A stretch of DNA of 64,000 nt from Clostridium fessum (GTDB lineage: Bacteria > Bacillota > Clostridia > Lachnospirales > Lachnospiraceae): NCBI RefSeq assembly GCF_003024715.1, contig NZ_PYLO01000007.1:94925-158924 (forward strand), read 5' to 3'. The translations under genes were made by a program, and so were the position numbers. Numbering within the stretch: the first letter of the stretch is position 1; each line of letters opens with the position of its first letter. This document shows, in pieces, positions 49,877 to 59,542 of this stretch. A model generated the notes under the pieces. That model ran no database searches and was not told where the DNA came from. It was given only the letters and a program-made list of their open reading frames with translations.

Positions 49877-51613
49877 ATGAAGGATTACATGACGATTTAC
49901 AAAGAATGGCTGGAAAATCCATACTTTGACGAGGCAACGAAAGAGGAATTACGCGCCATTGAGGGCGATGAAAATGAGATTAAAGAGCGTTTCTATATGG
50001 ATTTGGAGTTTGGTACGGCAGGACTGCGCGGCATCATCGGTGCAGGTATTAACCGGATGAATATCTACACCGTCCGCCGTGCGACCCAGGGACTGGCAAA
50101 TTACATCATCAAGCAGGGCGGCGCGGCAAAAGGCGTGGCGATCGCATTTGACTCCCGTCATATGTCCCCGGAATTTGCCGAGGAAGCAGCGCTGACACTG
50201 GCGGCAAATGGCATCAAGGCGTACCGGTTCGAGACGCTGCGCCCGACGCCGGAGCTTTCCTTTGCCGTCCGCGAGCTTGGCTGCATCGCCGGCATCAACA
50301 TCACCGCCAGCCACAACCCGCCGGAGTACAACGGCTACAAGGTTTACTGGGAGGACGGCGCACAGTTTACACCGCCGCATGACAAGGGCGTGACTGAGGA
50401 AGTTATGGCGATCACCGATCTTTCCACCGTTAAGACGATGGGAGCACAAGAGGCAAAGGCAAAAGGACTCTACGAGATCATCGGTGCAGCGATCGACGAC
50501 AAATATATTGCACAGGTCAAGGCACAGGTAGTCAATCAGGGCGCGATTGACCGCATGCAGGATCAGATCACGATCGTGTATACACCGCTTCACGGCACGG
50601 GCAATATCCCGGCACGCCGTGTGATGAAAGAGCTTGGATTTACCCATGTATATGTGGTTCCGCAGCAGGAGCTTCCAGACGGCGATTTCCCGACCGTCAG
50701 CTATCCGAACCCGGAGGCAAAGAAAGCATTTGAATTGGGACTGGCTCTGGCAAAAGAGAAAAATGCAGACCTCGTTCTGGCAACCGATCCGGATGCCGAT
50801 CGTCTGGGCGTGTATGTCAAAGATACCAAGTCCGGCGAATACATTCCGCTGACCGGCAATATGTCTGGCTCCCTGCTCTGCGAGTATGTGCTCAGCCAGA
50901 AACAGGCAAACGGCAAGATTCCGGCAGATGGACAGGTTGTTAAATCCATCGTTACGACGAATCTGGTAGATGCAGTTGCGAAGAATTACGGCGCAGAGCT
51001 CATCGAGGTTCTGACCGGATTTAAGTGGATCGGCAAACAGGTTCTCAAAAATGAGCAGGAAGGCAAAGGAACCTATCTGTTTGGCATGGAAGAGAGCTAT
51101 GGCTGCCTGATCGGTACATACGCACGCGATAAAGATGCCATTTCCGCGACTGCAGCACTCTGCGAGGCGGCTGCCTATTACAAGGAAAAAGGCATGACGC
51201 TGTGGGATGCGATGGTCGAGATGTACGAGAAATACGGCTATTATAAAGATGAAGTGAAGTCCATCGGCTTAAAGGGCATTGAGGGACTGGCAAAGATTCA
51301 GGAGATCATGGAATATTTCCGCGCCCACACACCGTCCGATTTTGCTGGACATAAAGTGCTGGCTGTCCGCGATTACAAGGCAGATACCGTCAAGGATCTG
51401 GCAACCGGCGAGGTAAAACCGACCGGACTTCCATCCTCCAATGTTCTCTACTACGAACTGGAAGACAACGCATGGCTCTGCGTCCGCCCGTCTGGAACCG
51501 AGCCGAAGATCAAGTTCTACTACGGCGTGAAAGGTACCTCCCTGGAAGACGCGGCAGCGAAATCAGAGAAGGTAGGCGAGTCTGTGATGACGATTGTCAA
51601 TGGACTGCTGTAG
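49877..51613 (+). CDS. pgcA: Phosphoglucomutase/phosphomannomutase
   Basis: 578 residues, four-domain alpha-D-phosphohexomutase. The phosphoserine loop is TASHNPPEYNGYKVYW, the metal loop TDPDADRLG, the sugar loop GMEESYG and the phosphate site RPSGTEPKIKFY. Interconverts glucose 1- and 6-phosphate. Length matches PgcA of Firmicutes. GGGGG before the ATG; TATAAT near 49825 may be its -10. Confidence 0.95.
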   Translation: MKDYMTIYKEWLENPYFDEATKEELRAIEGDENEIKERFYMDLEFGTAGLRGIIGAGINRMNIYTVRRATQGLANYIIKQGGAAKGVAIAFDSRHMSPEFAEEAALTLAANGIKAYRFETLRPTPELSFAVRELGCIAGINITASHNPPEYNGYKVYWEDGAQFTPPHDKGVTEEVMAITDLSTVKTMGAQEAKAKGLYEIIGAAIDDKYIAQVKAQVVNQGAIDRMQDQITIVYTPLHGTGNIPARRVMKELGFTHVYVVPQQELPDGDFPTVSYPNPEAKKAFELGLALAKEKNADLVLATDPDADRLGVYVKDTKSGEYIPLTGNMSGSLLCEYVLSQKQANGKIPADGQVVKSIVTTNLVDAVAKNYGAELIEVLTGFKWIGKQVLKNEQEGKGTYLFGMEESYGCLIGTYARDKDAISATAALCEAAAYYKEKGMTLWDAMVEMYEKYGYYKDEVKSIGLKGIEGLAKIQEIMEYFRAHTPSDFAGHKVLAVRDYKADTVKDLATGEVKPTGLPSSNVLYYELEDNAWLCVRPSGTEPKIKFYYGVKGTSLEDAAAKSEKVGESVMTIVNGLL

Positions 51614-51650
51614 AAAAATAAAAAGAAGATATGAAATAAGTTCCTAAAAG

Positions 51651-51688
51651 AAATAGGACCATTCGTTCATGCGAAAGGTCCTATTTTT
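51651..51688. terminator. Bidirectional terminator between pgcA and the CmpB-like gene
   Basis: AAATAGGACC (51651-51660) pairs with GGTCCTATTT (51677-51686). It overlaps the final codons of the minus-strand gene. Confidence 0.85.
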
Positions 51689-52812
51689 GTGCTATTTTGT
51701 TCTTTTAATTCTTTCAACGCCGCTGCAAATTTCGACGAAACCGCAGTAGGATTTCCTCTTAGCAGCCCGCGGCGGTAGAAGGCATGGAGCTTTTTAGCCG
51801 GGCGCAGGGACTGGCGGCGGTGTTTGAGTTCTTCTAACCGGGTGCTCAGGCGGGTGAGGCGGTTGTCGAAGGCGATGCGGGCATCGACTTCGGTGCGGAC
51901 TTCGGCAATGCGCTCGTTGACGCGCTGTTTGGCAGCTTCGATGCGTTCTGCGTTTCCTGCTTTGGCAGCTTCGATGCGGGAGGTGGTTTCTTCTCGAACA
52001 TCGGACAGGCGTTTTTCGGCGAGTGCCTTGGTCTCAGCCAGGCGCTCTTTGTGTTCGGTGGCAGCCGCCTGCAGTTGTCTGGCAGTCTCGGCGCGTGCGG
52101 TTGCCAGGCGTTCTTCGGCGTCACTGCGGATGGCGGCAAGTCTGCGGGCGGCTTCTGCCTGGGCGGCTGCCAGTTTTTCGGCTGTTTCTTCACGGGTCAG
52201 AGCGCCGCGCTCAATGGCTTCCTCACGCAGCAGCTCGATCTTGGACTGTAGCTCTTCGATATCGGCTTTGAGCTTCGTCATAGCTTCCAGCGTATGACCC
52301 AGAGCCAGGGCTGCCTTGATGGATTCGTAAGCATCGGCGGTGAAAAGAACGCTGATGACGAAATCGCAGATGAGCAGGATAACCGGAGGAACCGCAAGCA
52401 CAGTGCGGGCGATCGGATCATGGATGACATCGGTCATAAGGATCGTCAGAAATCCCCATGCGATCGAGGAACTCAGGCAGATATAGCCGTGCAGCTGGAA
52501 CGGCTGGCTGCTGTAATCCCAGTAGCGGACCTTGAATAGGCGTTCCATGACGGCGCCGGTGACATATTCAAGCGCCGTGGCGGCGATAAAACCGGAAATA
52601 TAGACGAGGGGCAGGCTGTCCCGCACCGGCAGGGACACCCAGAGCATCATCACCGCGCCGGAACCGTAGAGCGGCAGCATCGGAAGCCTCAGAAATCCGC
52701 GGTTGACGAGCCGTTTCTGTTTCAGGGAAACATAAGTCGATTCGAAAATCCACCCTAAAAAGCAGTATACATAGAAAAAAGCTAGCCATTGGTACCAGGT
52801 ATAGGTATACAT
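51667..52812 (-). CDS. CmpB-type (ABC_trans_CmpB) membrane protein with long coiled coil
   Basis: 381 residues. The first 165 contain about five helices of the putative ABC-transporter type IV/CmpB family: FFYVYCFLGWIFESTYVSLK, NRGFLRLPMLPLYGSGAV and EYVTGAVMERLFKVRYWDYS. Residues 175-345 form one long Ala/Arg/Glu-rich coiled coil with repeated AEAARRLAAIR-like heptads. The end is basic. Most members lack such a tail, which could reach along the membrane or tether a partner. AGGAGG before the ATG. Confidence 0.82.
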   Translation of the reverse strand: MYTYTWYQWLAFFYVYCFLGWIFESTYVSLKQKRLVNRGFLRLPMLPLYGSGAVMMLWVSLPVRDSLPLVYISGFIAATALEYVTGAVMERLFKVRYWDYSSQPFQLHGYICLSSSIAWGFLTILMTDVIHDPIARTVLAVPPVILLICDFVISVLFTADAYESIKAALALGHTLEAMTKLKADIEELQSKIELLREEAIERGALTREETAEKLAAAQAEAARRLAAIRSDAEERLATARAETARQLQAAATEHKERLAETKALAEKRLSDVREETTSRIEAAKAGNAERIEAAKQRVNERIAEVRTEVDARIAFDNRLTRLSTRLEELKHRRQSLRPAKKLHAFYRRGLLRGNPTAVSSKFAAALKELKEQNSTKIGPFA

Positions 52813-53141
52813 AAAACCTCCTTTAGAAAATCAAGTCATTTTCTCATTGGTTGAAAAACGTATCTAAAATGAAGTTGTTTCTTATCTTACTATATAAATC
52901 TAGAAAAGTTCAAGGCATCTGGGTGAAAAAAGATAATTCCAAAATCTCCGCTTGCCACAAAAGCATGCTTCGTGTACAATAAATCGAAGTCGGCTTTGCC
53001 ACAGACAGCAGGCAGACGTACAGAAAGCAAATCTTATATGGAGTGGAGTTGTTTTCCAGGATAAAATTTGCAGAAAAACAAAGAACAATTCAACAAATAC
53101 AAACAATTTACAATAAAAAGAAAAATAGGAGAGGTACACAC

Positions 53142-54695
53142 GTGAGTATACTGAATGTAGAACATTTAAGCCACGGTTTTGGTGACCGGGCGATTTTTCA
53201 GGATGTTTCGTTCCGCCTGTTAAAGGGTGAGCACATCGGTCTGATCGGTGCGAATGGCGAGGGTAAATCGACGTTTATGAATATTATTACCGGGCATATG
53301 CAGCCGGACGAGGGAAAAGTAGAGTGGTCAAAGCGGGTGCGCGTCGGCTATCTGGATCAGCACACGGTGCTGGAAAAAGGCATGACGATCCGCGAGGTTT
53401 TGAAGAGCGCATTTTCCTTCCTGTTTGAGCTGGAAGTGCAGATGAATGAAATCTGCGACCATCTGGGCGAGGCATCGGAGGATGAGATGAACGTGATGAT
53501 GGAAGAGCTGGGAACGATCCAGGATCTTCTGATGAACCACGATTTTTATTCCATCGATGCGAAGGTGGAGGAAGTCGGACGTGCGCTGGGGCTGACCGAT
53601 ATCGGTCTGGACCGCGATGTAACGGATTTGAGCGGCGGACAGAGAACGAAGGTACTGCTCGGGAAATTGCTTCTGGAAAAGCCAGATATCTTGTTGTTGG
53701 ACGAGCCGACGAACTATCTGGATGTGCAGCACATCGAGTGGCTGAAACGGTATTTGCAGGAATATGAAAATGCGTTCATCCTGATTTCACACGATGTTCC
53801 GTTCTTAAATAGCGTAGTAAATATCATTTATCATATGGAAAATCAGCGGCTTGACCGCTATGTGGGCGATTACGACAAGTTTCTCGAGGTGCACGAGGCG
53901 AAGAAAGCGCAGCTCGAGGCAGCGTATAAGCGTCAGCAGCAGGAGATCGCGCAGCTGCAGGATTTTGTGGCACGCAATAAAGCGCGTGTTTCCACGCGAA
54001 ATATGGCGATGTCCCGCCAGAAAAAGCTGGATAAAATGGATGTGATCGAACTGGCGAAGGAAAAACCGAAGCCAGAGTTCAACTTCCTGGAGGCGAGAGC
54101 CTCCGGAAAATGTATTTTTGAGACGGAGGATCTGGTGATCGGTTACGACGAGCCCCTGTCCCGTCCGCTGAACCTCTATATGGAGCGCGGCGAGAAGATT
54201 GCGATGGTCGGTGCCAACGGAATTGGAAAGACGACGCTTTTAAAGAGTATTTTAGGTTTGATTCCAGCAGTGTCCGGCAAGGTGACGCTGGGCGATTATC
54301 TCTCCATCGGCTATTTCGAACAGGAGATGGCGCCGGGCAATACGACGACCTGCATCGATGAGATCTGGAAAGAATTTCCGTCCTACACCCAGTACCAGGT
54401 GCGTTCCGCACTGGCAAAATGCGGTCTGACGACCCAGCACATCGAGAGCCAGGTGCGCGTGCTCAGCGGTGGCGAGCAGGCAAAAGTGCGCCTGTGTAAG
54501 CTGATCAACCGCGAGACGAACCTTCTGCTTCTCGACGAGCCGACGAACCATCTGGACGTTGAGGCGAAGGAGGAGTTAAAGCGTGCGCTGGCGGCGTACA
54601 AAGGAAATATCCTTCTGATCTGCCATGAACCGGATTTCTATGAGGGATTCGCAACGAATGTCTGGGACTGCAGTGAGTGGAGTCTGAAAATATAA
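53142..54695 (+). CDS. ABC-F family ATPase
   Basis: 517 residues with two ATPase domains and no membrane part. Walker A GANGEGKST and GANGIGKTT; signatures LSGGQRTKV and LSGGEQAKV; Walker B with LLLDEPTN in both. The interdomain linker (about 255-320) is the charged arm that enters the ribosomal E-site region in this family. Translation factor or, in some members, ribosome protection from antibiotics; the sequence cannot decide. The start is GTG at 53142 after AGGAGAGG; an upstream ATG has no site. Confidence 0.92.
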   Translation: MSILNVEHLSHGFGDRAIFQDVSFRLLKGEHIGLIGANGEGKSTFMNIITGHMQPDEGKVEWSKRVRVGYLDQHTVLEKGMTIREVLKSAFSFLFELEVQMNEICDHLGEASEDEMNVMMEELGTIQDLLMNHDFYSIDAKVEEVGRALGLTDIGLDRDVTDLSGGQRTKVLLGKLLLEKPDILLLDEPTNYLDVQHIEWLKRYLQEYENAFILISHDVPFLNSVVNIIYHMENQRLDRYVGDYDKFLEVHEAKKAQLEAAYKRQQQEIAQLQDFVARNKARVSTRNMAMSRQKKLDKMDVIELAKEKPKPEFNFLEARASGKCIFETEDLVIGYDEPLSRPLNLYMERGEKIAMVGANGIGKTTLLKSILGLIPAVSGKVTLGDYLSIGYFEQEMAPGNTTTCIDEIWKEFPSYTQYQVRSALAKCGLTTQHIESQVRVLSGGEQAKVRLCKLINRETNLLLLDEPTNHLDVEAKEELKRALAAYKGNILLICHEPDFYEGFATNVWDCSEWSLKI

Positions 54696-54764
54696 GAAAA
54701 AATGTTTTTGAGCGTACCCCAACATTCAGTATAGAGCCCTTTTTTTAGGTGTCTGGCGCTGACA

Positions 54765-54812
54765 AAAAACAGGAACGCCATCGGCTGAGAGTCCGACGGC
54801 GTTCCTGTTTTT
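54765..54812 (+). terminator. Terminator of the ABC-F gene
   Basis: AAAAACAGGAACGCC (54765-54779) pairs with GGCGTTCCTGTTTTT (54798-54812). Confidence 0.92.
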
Positions 54813-54863
54813 CTTAAATTGGGAATGGTAGGTATATATAAAAAAGAAATTGGCTTAGGGGGG

Positions 54864-54885
54864 CCGGACGATTTGTATCGTCCGG
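54864..54885. other. Perfect 9-bp hairpin in the gap before mreB
   Basis: CCGGACGAT, loop TTGT, ATCGTCCGG. No T-run. The rest of 54813-55040 is AT-rich with no gene; this GC-rich hairpin stands out. Confidence 0.5.
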
Positions 54886-55040
54886 TATGAGTATGAAAAA
54901 GCTTTTTTATTTCAAGTAACACTTGAAACAAAGGCCTGTTACCCTTTCGGATAACATACTTGTATTATAGGAGAAACTTGTGACTAAAATATGTCCCTTT
55001 CATAAAAAAAATATAAAGTCCATAAAAAAATAAAAACCTC

Positions 55041-55069
55041 TTTCAAAAGAATCGAAAGTTGTATATAAT
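55041..55069 (+). promoter_or_regulatory. Promoter of mreB
   Basis: TTTCAA at 55041-55046 and TATAAT at 55064-55069, 17-base spacer, leaving a leader of about 130 bases. Confidence 0.6.
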
Positions 55070-55208
55070 AGTAAGTGGTATAGTCCGCTCTAAAACAATG
55101 CGCGGGCTGGATGCAGCGAAAAAAGCTGAAATAAAGAAGATAAAATACAATGAAACTCATAGATTTATGTACTCAAGAGTGCATATTCAGAGCAGGAGGA
55201 AAACAACT

Positions 55209-56210
55209 ATGTTGATGTCCAATGATATTGGTATCGATCTGGGTACAGCCAGCATCCTTGTATATATCAAGGGAAAAGGCGTCGTACTGAAAGAGCCGTC
55301 CGTAGTGGCGATCGATCGGGATACGAATAAGATCATGGCGATCGGCGAGGAAGCCCGCCTGATGATCGGCAGAACCCCTGGCAATATCGTAGCGGTCCGT
55401 CCGTTGCGCCAGGGGGTTATTTCAGATTATACAGTGACAGAGAAGATGATGAAATATTTCATCAACAAGGCAGTCGGCAAGAAGACACTCCGCAAGCCGC
55501 GTATCAGCGTCTGCATCCCGAGCGGTGCGACCGAGGTAGAGCGCAAGGCGGTTGAGGATGCGACTTACCAGGCTGGCGCACGCGAGGTTTCGATCATCGA
55601 GGAGCCGGTAGCAGCTGCGATCGGCGCTGGTATCGATATTTCCAAGGCGTGCGGCAACATGATCGTAGATATTGGTGGTGGTACGGCAGATATCGCCGTT
55701 ATTTCTCTGGGCGGTACCGTAGTCAGCACTTCTATTAAAGTGGCTGGTGATGACTTCGACGAGGCACTGGTCCGTTACATGAGAAAGAAACACAATCTTT
55801 TGATCGGTGAGAGAACCGCTGAGGAGATCAAGATAAATATCGGTGCGGCATACCGCCGTCCGGAGGTAATCACGATGGAAGTGCGCGGACGAAATCTGGT
55901 TACCGGACTTCCGAAGACGATCGTTGTCACATCCGACGAGACGCTGGAAGCGCTGCGCGAGCCGGCACTCCAGATCGTAGATGCCGTTCACAACGTACTC
56001 GAGCGGACGCCGCCGGAATTGGCAGCCGACATTTTTGACCGTGGTATCGTACTGACAGGCGGCGGCGCACTGTTAAGCGGTCTGGATGCCCTGATCGAGG
56101 AGAAAACTGGCATTTCCACGATGATCGCAGAGGATCCGCTGACCGCAGTTGCGATCGGAACTGGTAAGTTTATCGAGTTCGCACACGGTGAGAAGAAAAA
56201 CTACGATTAA
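55209..56210 (+). CDS. mreB: Rod shape-determining actin homologue MreB/Mbl
   Basis: 333 residues. Actin-fold phosphate loops GIDLGTASILVYIKGKG and VDIGGGTADIAVISLGG, connecting EEPVAAAIGAG, and adenosine motif LTGGGALLSGLD. Forms membrane-bound filaments that guide the elongation cell-wall machinery. No mreC/mreD follow, as with mbl or mreBH paralogues. GGAGG before the ATG at 55209. Confidence 0.93.
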   Translation: MLMSNDIGIDLGTASILVYIKGKGVVLKEPSVVAIDRDTNKIMAIGEEARLMIGRTPGNIVAVRPLRQGVISDYTVTEKMMKYFINKAVGKKTLRKPRISVCIPSGATEVERKAVEDATYQAGAREVSIIEEPVAAAIGAGIDISKACGNMIVDIGGGTADIAVISLGGTVVSTSIKVAGDDFDEALVRYMRKKHNLLIGERTAEEIKINIGAAYRRPEVITMEVRGRNLVTGLPKTIVVTSDETLEALREPALQIVDAVHNVLERTPPELAADIFDRGIVLTGGGALLSGLDALIEEKTGISTMIAEDPLTAVAIGTGKFIEFAHGEKKNYD

Positions 56211-56243
56211 AGAGAACCGCCGGAAGGCGGATAGCATAAAAAT

Positions 56244-58610
56244 ATGGCAGCAGTTAAAGGATATATTGAAAAAATAAAATACCGCAATGAGGACAATGGC
56301 TATACGGTTCTCTCTATCAGCGGCTTGGACGACGGGGAGGAATATGTGCTGGTTGGCACTTTTTCCTACATCGCAGAGGGCGAGATGATCGAGGCGAGCG
56401 GGCGTATGACCGAGCATCCGATTTACGGGGAACAGATGGCGGTGGAAAGCTATGAGCTGAAAGCGCCTGAGGATACTGTTTCCATGGAACGATATTTAGG
56501 CTCCGGCGCCATCAAAGGCGTCGGGGCTGCTTTAGCTTCCAGGATTGTTAAAAAATTTAAGGCGGATACATTCCGCATCATGGAAGAAGAGCCGGAACGC
56601 CTCGCGGAGGTCAAGGGAATCAGTGAAAAAATGGCGATGTCCATCGGTGAACAGGTCGAGGAAAAGCGCGATATGCGCCAGGCGATGATGTTTCTGCAAA
56701 ATTATGGCATTTCCATCAATCTGGCGGTTAAAATCTACCAGGAATACGGTCCGGCAATGTACACGATTCTCCAGAACAATCCGTATAAGCTGGCGGACGA
56801 TATTCCGGGCGTCGGTTTTAAGATGGCAGACGAGATCGCGGCGAAGATAGGAATCGTGGCAGATTCGGATTTCCGCATCAAGAGCGGCATCCTGTATACA
56901 CTCTATCAGGCGACGGCGAACGGGCACACATACCTGCCGGAGGACGAGCTGGCGGATCGGGCGGCAAAGCTTCTACAGGTTGAGATTTCCGAGATTGACA
57001 AGCATCTGATGGATATGCAGATGGATAAACGGCTGGTGATCCGGGAGAGGAAAAAGCAGAAAACAGCAGAAATGGATGTTTTTGTTCAGGCGGAATCGGC
57101 AGTGTCGGGGCAGATGCAGCCGCAGCCAGATGTTTTGGGTGAACCGAATGCATCAAATGTATCAAATATAGCAAACGCCCCGGAACGCGCCGTTTATGCA
57201 TCACACTACTATTATACCGAGCTAAACACCGCCCGCATGCTGCACGACTTAAACATCACTGGTTCCGAATCGGAAGAACAGATTCGGAAAAGTCTGGCAG
57301 TCATCCAGAAAGAGGAACAGATCGAGCTGGATGAACTGCAGATCCGCGCGGTGATTGAGGCGGTCAACTGCGGACTTTTGGTAATCACGGGCGGTCCGGG
57401 TACCGGAAAAACGACGACGATCAACACGATCATCCGGTATTTTGAAAAGGGCGACATGGATATCCTGCTGGCAGCCCCGACCGGACGCGCAGCAAAAAGG
57501 ATGACCGAGGCGACAGGCTATGAGGCGAAGACGATTCACCGCCTGTTAGAGCTGACGGGAATGCCAGAGGAGGATGAGAAGAGCCGGACGACTTCGATGC
57601 ATTTTGAGCGGAACGAGGACAATCCGCTGGAAGCTGATGTCATCATTATCGATGAAATGTCGATGGTGGATATCAATCTGATGCATTCGCTGCTCCGGGC
57701 GGTCAATGTCGGCACACGTCTGATTCTGGTGGGTGATGTGGATCAGCTTCCGAGCGTCGGACCGGGCAATGTCCTGCGTGATATCATCGAGTCAGAGTGT
57801 TTCCATGTGGTAAAGCTAACCCGGATTTTCCGGCAGGCGGCGCAGAGCGATATTATCGTCAACGCCCACCGCATCAATGCCGGAGAGCGCATTCCGATTG
57901 GAAAGTCAAGCAGGGATTTCCTCTTTATAAAGCGTGATGATCCGAATGCGATCATCAATGCAATGATCACGCTGGTACGTGAAAAACTGCCGAATTACGT
58001 CCATGCCGATTTGTTTGAGGTACAGGTCATGACGCCGATGCGGAAGGGAGTGCTGGGATCGATACGGTTAAATTCCATTTTGCAGGAATTTTTAAATCCG
58101 CCATCGGCAGAAAAGGCGGAAAAAGAGTATGGCGAGACGACGTTTCGTGTGGGCGACAAGGTCATGCAGATCAAGAACAATTACCAGATTGAGTGGACTT
58201 CCTACAACCGCAGCGGCATCCCGGTGGACAAGGGAGCCGGCGTGTTCAACGGGGATCTTGGGCGCATTCGCGAGATCAATACCTTTGCGGAGCTGGTAAT
58301 CGTGGAGTATGATGAGGGAAAACGTGTCGAGTACAGCTTCAAGCAGCTGGAGGAGCTGGAATTGGCATATGCGATCACGATCCACAAGTCGCAGGGAAGC
58401 GAGTATCCGGCGGTCGTGATTCCGGTCTGGAGCGGACCGCAGATGCTGATGACGCGGAATCTGATTTACACGGCGGTTACAAGGGCAAGAGCCTGTGTCT
58501 GCCTGGTCGGTGTCCCGTATGTGTTTCAGCAGATGGTGGACAATGCGATGGAACAGAAGCGCTATTCGGGACTGCGCGACCGCATTGAAGAAATTATGGA
58601 GACATTGTGA
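56244..58610 (+). CDS. recD2: ATP-dependent DNA helicase RecD2
   Basis: 788 residues of superfamily 1B. An N-terminal domain with helix-hairpin-helix elements (GAIKGVGAALASRIVKKF; PGVGFKMADEIA), an unusual polar Gln/Pro/Asn-rich insertion (about 270-320), then helicase motifs: ITGGPGTGKTTT, IIDEMSMVD, GDVDQLPSVGPG, LTRIFRQ and C-terminal AITIHKSQGSEYPAV. Unwinds 5'-3' in recombination and repair in organisms independent of RecBC. Followed directly by comF. Confidence 0.95.
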   Translation: MAAVKGYIEKIKYRNEDNGYTVLSISGLDDGEEYVLVGTFSYIAEGEMIEASGRMTEHPIYGEQMAVESYELKAPEDTVSMERYLGSGAIKGVGAALASRIVKKFKADTFRIMEEEPERLAEVKGISEKMAMSIGEQVEEKRDMRQAMMFLQNYGISINLAVKIYQEYGPAMYTILQNNPYKLADDIPGVGFKMADEIAAKIGIVADSDFRIKSGILYTLYQATANGHTYLPEDELADRAAKLLQVEISEIDKHLMDMQMDKRLVIRERKKQKTAEMDVFVQAESAVSGQMQPQPDVLGEPNASNVSNIANAPERAVYASHYYYTELNTARMLHDLNITGSESEEQIRKSLAVIQKEEQIELDELQIRAVIEAVNCGLLVITGGPGTGKTTTINTIIRYFEKGDMDILLAAPTGRAAKRMTEATGYEAKTIHRLLELTGMPEEDEKSRTTSMHFERNEDNPLEADVIIIDEMSMVDINLMHSLLRAVNVGTRLILVGDVDQLPSVGPGNVLRDIIESECFHVVKLTRIFRQAAQSDIIVNAHRINAGERIPIGKSSRDFLFIKRDDPNAIINAMITLVREKLPNYVHADLFEVQVMTPMRKGVLGSIRLNSILQEFLNPPSAEKAEKEYGETTFRVGDKVMQIKNNYQIEWTSYNRSGIPVDKGAGVFNGDLGRIREINTFAELVIVEYDEGKRVEYSFKQLEELELAYAITIHKSQGSEYPAVVIPVWSGPQMLMTRNLIYTAVTRARACVCLVGVPYVFQQMVDNAMEQKRYSGLRDRIEEIMETL

Positions 58611-59356
58611 TAAAAAATATAAAATGGAATCAATTCCCCCGCGCCACTCTGGATGCGCTATGTCCAAGGCGCTGCCCGGTCTGCGGGGAGATCGTGACGC
58701 CGAAGGGCGGGCTTATCTGTCCTTCGTGTCTTTTGAGGCTTTCGCCTGTCAAATCGCCGGTTTGTCAGAAATGTGGAAAAGAAGTTTGGAGTGAAGAAAT
58801 CGAATATTGTCCAGACTGTGTGAAACACCGCCGATCATTTGCGCGTGGGATGGCACTCTTTAACTATACGGAGGAAGCTGCGCGCTCGATGGCAGCGGTT
58901 AAATATAAAAATAAGAGGGAATATCTCGATTTTTATGCCGAAGCTGCAGCGGAAAAGCTGAGGCAGTATGAAAATCGGGAGGAGTGGCAGTTTGACGGTC
59001 TGGTTCCCGTTCCGGTCCACCCGGCGCGGAAACGGAAACGCGGTTTCAATCAGGCGGAGGTTCTGGCAAAGCGGATGGGCGAGCGGCTGGAAATGCCGGT
59101 GTACCCGGAATTTCTATATCGGATACGAAATACAGAACCCCTGAAAGAGCTGAATCCAGATGAACGGCTCCGGAATTTACAGCAGGCGTTTCAGGCAGAT
59201 GCGGAGGCAATCCGGGCAAGTGGTGTGCAAAACGTGCTTCTCGTGGATGATATTTATACGACCGGAAGCACGGCGGAAGCGTGTACCCGGGCGCTTCTGT
59301 CTGCGGGGATCGAAAAAGTCTGTTTTTTTGCCGTTTGTATTGGACAAGGACGCTAA
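58607..59356 (+). CDS. comF: ComF family phosphoribosyltransferase-like protein
   Basis: 249 residues from a GTG overlapping the recD2 stop. An N-terminal double zinc finger (CPRRCPVCGE, CPSC, CQKCGKEV, CPDC) and a PRTase domain with KRGFNQAEVLAKRM and VLLVDDIYTTGSTAEAC. In competent bacteria ComF takes part in processing imported single-stranded DNA. Coupling to a helicase gene suggests a DNA metabolism role here. Confidence 0.9.
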   Translation: MIKNIKWNQFPRATLDALCPRRCPVCGEIVTPKGGLICPSCLLRLSPVKSPVCQKCGKEVWSEEIEYCPDCVKHRRSFARGMALFNYTEEAARSMAAVKYKNKREYLDFYAEAAAEKLRQYENREEWQFDGLVPVPVHPARKRKRGFNQAEVLAKRMGERLEMPVYPEFLYRIRNTEPLKELNPDERLRNLQQAFQADAEAIRASGVQNVLLVDDIYTTGSTAEACTRALLSAGIEKVCFFAVCIGQGR

Positions 59357-59542
59357 AGTGGGATATGATAGAGAAGATAGGCAGAGGGAAGCCTTATAAG
59401 TGGAAATACTCCGGCATTTCTGGATGAAAAGAATAGTAGAAATCATTTGAATCTAAAAGTTTGCGGGAGAGGCAAAAAGAGGTTCAGGAGACGGAAGGAA
59501 TGCGGGGGAGATTTCAAGTAAGAAAGAAAAGGAGTAAAAAGA

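Noticed and set aside
53142..54695. Antibiotic resistance protein
   Set aside because: ABC-F proteins include both housekeeping translation factors and resistance proteins; sequence reading alone cannot assign resistance.
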